Positions 62,707 to 64,000 of a stretch of DNA of 64,000 nt are shown here, one piece after another. Source of the stretch: Ensifer sesbaniae (lineage in GTDB: Bacteria; Pseudomonadota; Alphaproteobacteria; Rhizobiales; Rhizobiaceae); NCBI RefSeq assembly GCF_013283665.1, contig NZ_JABEKU010000002.1:1858863-1922862 (forward strand), written 5' to 3'. The notes under the pieces were generated by a model. That model had not been told where the DNA came from. It was given only the letters and a program-made list of their open reading frames with translations, and did not search any database. Position 1 is the stretch's first letter. Each line of letters opens with the position of its first letter. A program made the translations under genes and the position numbers.

Positions 62707-63687
62707 ATGCATCAGGTTGCCATTGGGATAGATTTGGGAGGGACTCAGGTCCGCGCGGCTCTCGTCGATGAGCGGGGCAATATTGTCGCGCGCATAGAGG
62801 AACAGACGGAGGCCCACGCCGGTCCTGAACGGGTCCTTTCGCAAATCAGTGGATTGGTCGAGAGCCTGCTGGCAACAACGAAGCCGTCGCTAGTCGTAGG
62901 TATCGGCGTCTCCACGCCCGGCCCGATCGATACGGTGAGTGGGGTTGCCAGGGATATCCCGACGCTTTCCGGATTTGCGGACTTCCCACTGAAGGCCGAA
63001 CTTCAGCGCCAGTTCGCATTTCCGGTTTGCCTGGAGAATGATGGGATCGCCGCCGCAATCGGCGAATGGCAGTTTGGGGCCGGGCGCGGCTTAGCCAACC
63101 TGGTTTATGTCACCGTCAGCACGGGCATTGGCGGCGGGATTATTGCAGATGGACGAGTGCTTCGCGGCAGGAAGGGCATGGCCGCCCACGTGGGGCACAT
63201 GTCGGTCATGCCAAATGGGGAGATTTGCCCCTGCGGCAACAAAGGGTGCTTTGAGGCATACGGCTCCGGAACGGCGTTCACCAAGCGGGCTCGCGCTCGT
63301 GCGGCAGATAGTCACGAGACTAGACTCGGCAAAAATGGAACCACGATCGATAGCCGGGACGTCTTTACGGCTGGAAGAGGCGGGGACTTCCTCGCCAACC
63401 TGCTAATTGACGAGGAGGCCGAAATCTTGGGACGCGGTTTCGTGAGTCTGATCCACATTTTTAGTCCCGACGTTGTGATCATGGGAGGAGGTCTTTCCCA
63501 GGAGTTCGACCGCCTAAAACCGGGGATTCAGGGATACATTGCCCGCTGGGCGATGCCGGCCTTCAAGGACGTAACCGTCGTTAGGGCTGCGCTTGGACAA
63601 AATTCCGGGCTGGTCGGGGCCGCAGCCCTGGCATTCCTTGCGGACCGCCCGAGCGAAGAAACCTTGGCGCTTGTCGCGCATCGATGA
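62707..63687 (+). CDS. ROK-family sugar kinase
   Basis: A 326-residue kinase with no DNA-binding domain. ATP motif GIDLGGTQVRAALVD, catalytic Asp in PVCLENDGIAAAIGEW, ROK signature LVYVTVSTGIGGGIIADGRVLRG and zinc site HMSVMPNGEICPCGNKGCFEAYGSG with intact cysteines. The start at 62707 (MHQVAIGIDLGG) fits the family; an ATG at 62674 within the previous gene is an alternative. Paired with an RPE-like epimerase, it recalls the AlsK/AlsE pair of allose catabolism, but the substrate is unproven. Confidence 0.92.
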   Translation: MHQVAIGIDLGGTQVRAALVDERGNIVARIEEQTEAHAGPERVLSQISGLVESLLATTKPSLVVGIGVSTPGPIDTVSGVARDIPTLSGFADFPLKAELQRQFAFPVCLENDGIAAAIGEWQFGAGRGLANLVYVTVSTGIGGGIIADGRVLRGRKGMAAHVGHMSVMPNGEICPCGNKGCFEAYGSGTAFTKRARARAADSHETRLGKNGTTIDSRDVFTAGRGGDFLANLLIDEEAEILGRGFVSLIHIFSPDVVIMGGGLSQEFDRLKPGIQGYIARWAMPAFKDVTVVRAALGQNSGLVGAAALAFLADRPSEETLALVAHR

Positions 63688-63707
63688 ATTCCAGAGGAGC
63701 TACAGCT

Positions 63708-64000
63708 TTGTTGACGATCAGAAGGTTAAGTCTGCCCGACGCCCGCATACTCATCGAGGGCGCCCGTGAACGTGCTCGCGAAATTGCGGTGCCAATGTGC
63801 ATCGCGGTGACGGATGAGTCGGGGCAGCTCATCGCGTTCGAACGTATGGACGGCGGGAAGGTGACCAGCACGATCATCGCGCAGGACAAGGCATTCACTG
63901 CCGCAGGCGCCAAGCGCACGACCGAAAGTTACTGGGAGGTAAGTCAGCCCGGTAAACCGGCTTTCGGCATCAATTCCGCAATCGGTGGACGGCTCATGGT
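63708..64000 (+). CDS. HbpS/GlcG-type heme-binding-family protein, N-terminal part
   Basis: About 97 residues of a small protein of the GlcG/HbpS (haem-degrading fold) family are visible; the window ends before the stop. The sequence LSLPDARILIEGARERAREIAVPMCIAVTDESGQLIAFERMDGGKVTSTIIAQDKAFTAAGAKRTT matches that family. The start is a TTG at 63708 or 63711 after GAGGAG; no ATG fits. Members often sit at the end of sugar and glycolate operons with unclear function. Confidence 0.8.
   Translation, partial: MLTIRRLSLPDARILIEGARERAREIAVPMCIAVTDESGQLIAFERMDGGKVTSTIIAQDKAFTAAGAKRTTESYWEVSQPGKPAFGINSAIGGRLM

Overview
The window is GC-rich alphaproteobacterial DNA of rhizobial type, most like the Rhizobiaceae (Ensifer/Sinorhizobium/Rhizobium). 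The grounds are the gene families present: urtABCDE with a long UrtB, many sugar and amino-acid ABC systems each paired with its own LacI, ROK or GntR regulator, and a repABC-family repA-repB pair. The density of catabolic operons and the partition genes suggest a chromid or megaplasmid, or plasmid DNA integrated into a chromosome. This assignment is inferred from reading the proteins, not from a database search. No rRNA, tRNA, CRISPR array or intact insertion sequence was seen.

Layout. 0-2.6 kb: the end of dctA, a divergent WYL regulator/glutathione transferase pair and a small exported protein. 2.7-7.0 kb: a LuxR-type response regulator and a giant hybrid kinase whose sensor is a whole NCS1-like transporter followed by a cysteine cluster. 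7.1-16.1 kb: a LacI-controlled unit with a sugar ABC importer, a PHP-type metallohydrolase and a GH38-like DUF5054 protein; two near-identical operators lie in the divergent promoter region. 16.2-17.9 kb: a small exported protein and a broken adenylate cyclase. 18.2-24.0 kb: the urea importer urtABCDE. 24.3-28.9 kb: an Rrf2 regulator with three flavin-dependent sulfur-scavenging enzymes, two of which share a promoter motif. 29.3-32.6 kb: a hypothetical gene, a LysR regulator and a scar where a toxin-like gene remnant is joined to a truncated, frameshifted M20 peptidase. 32.8-35.1 kb: repA and repB with no repC.

35.5-46.3 kb is an aromatic/alicyclic acid catabolic island. On the minus strand lie an intradiol ring-cleavage dioxygenase, an HpaH-like hydratase, an HpaI-like aldolase and a signal-less solute-binding-fold protein. 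On the plus strand lie a GntR regulator, a TIM-barrel protein, a complete polar amino-acid-type ABC importer, a shikimate/quinate dehydrogenase, an HpaF-like isomerase, a type II dehydroquinase and a Gfo/Idh/MocA dehydrogenase. The likely theme is uptake of a quinate- or shikimate-like acid, conversion to an aromatic, and ring cleavage. The mixture of ortho-type dioxygenase and meta-type lower-pathway enzymes matches no standard pathway that I know.

47.1-53.5 kb: an Xyl/Rbs-type sugar importer with a short-chain dehydrogenase and a ROK regulator, then a FucU-like mutarotase and a HAD phosphatase. The two promoters carry the same 20-bp motif in opposite orientation, which suggests one regulon. 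53.5-64.0 kb: a second ROK regulator, divergent from a CUT1 sugar importer, followed by a tightly overlapping catabolic run (Gfo/Idh dehydrogenase, TIM-barrel isomerase, alpha/beta hydrolase, RPE-like epimerase, ROK kinase, and a HbpS/GlcG-like protein cut by the window end). Substrates of both sugar systems are unknown. The best candidates for undescribed biology are the NCS1-sensor kinase, the hybrid aromatic island and the 55-64 kb sugar pathway.
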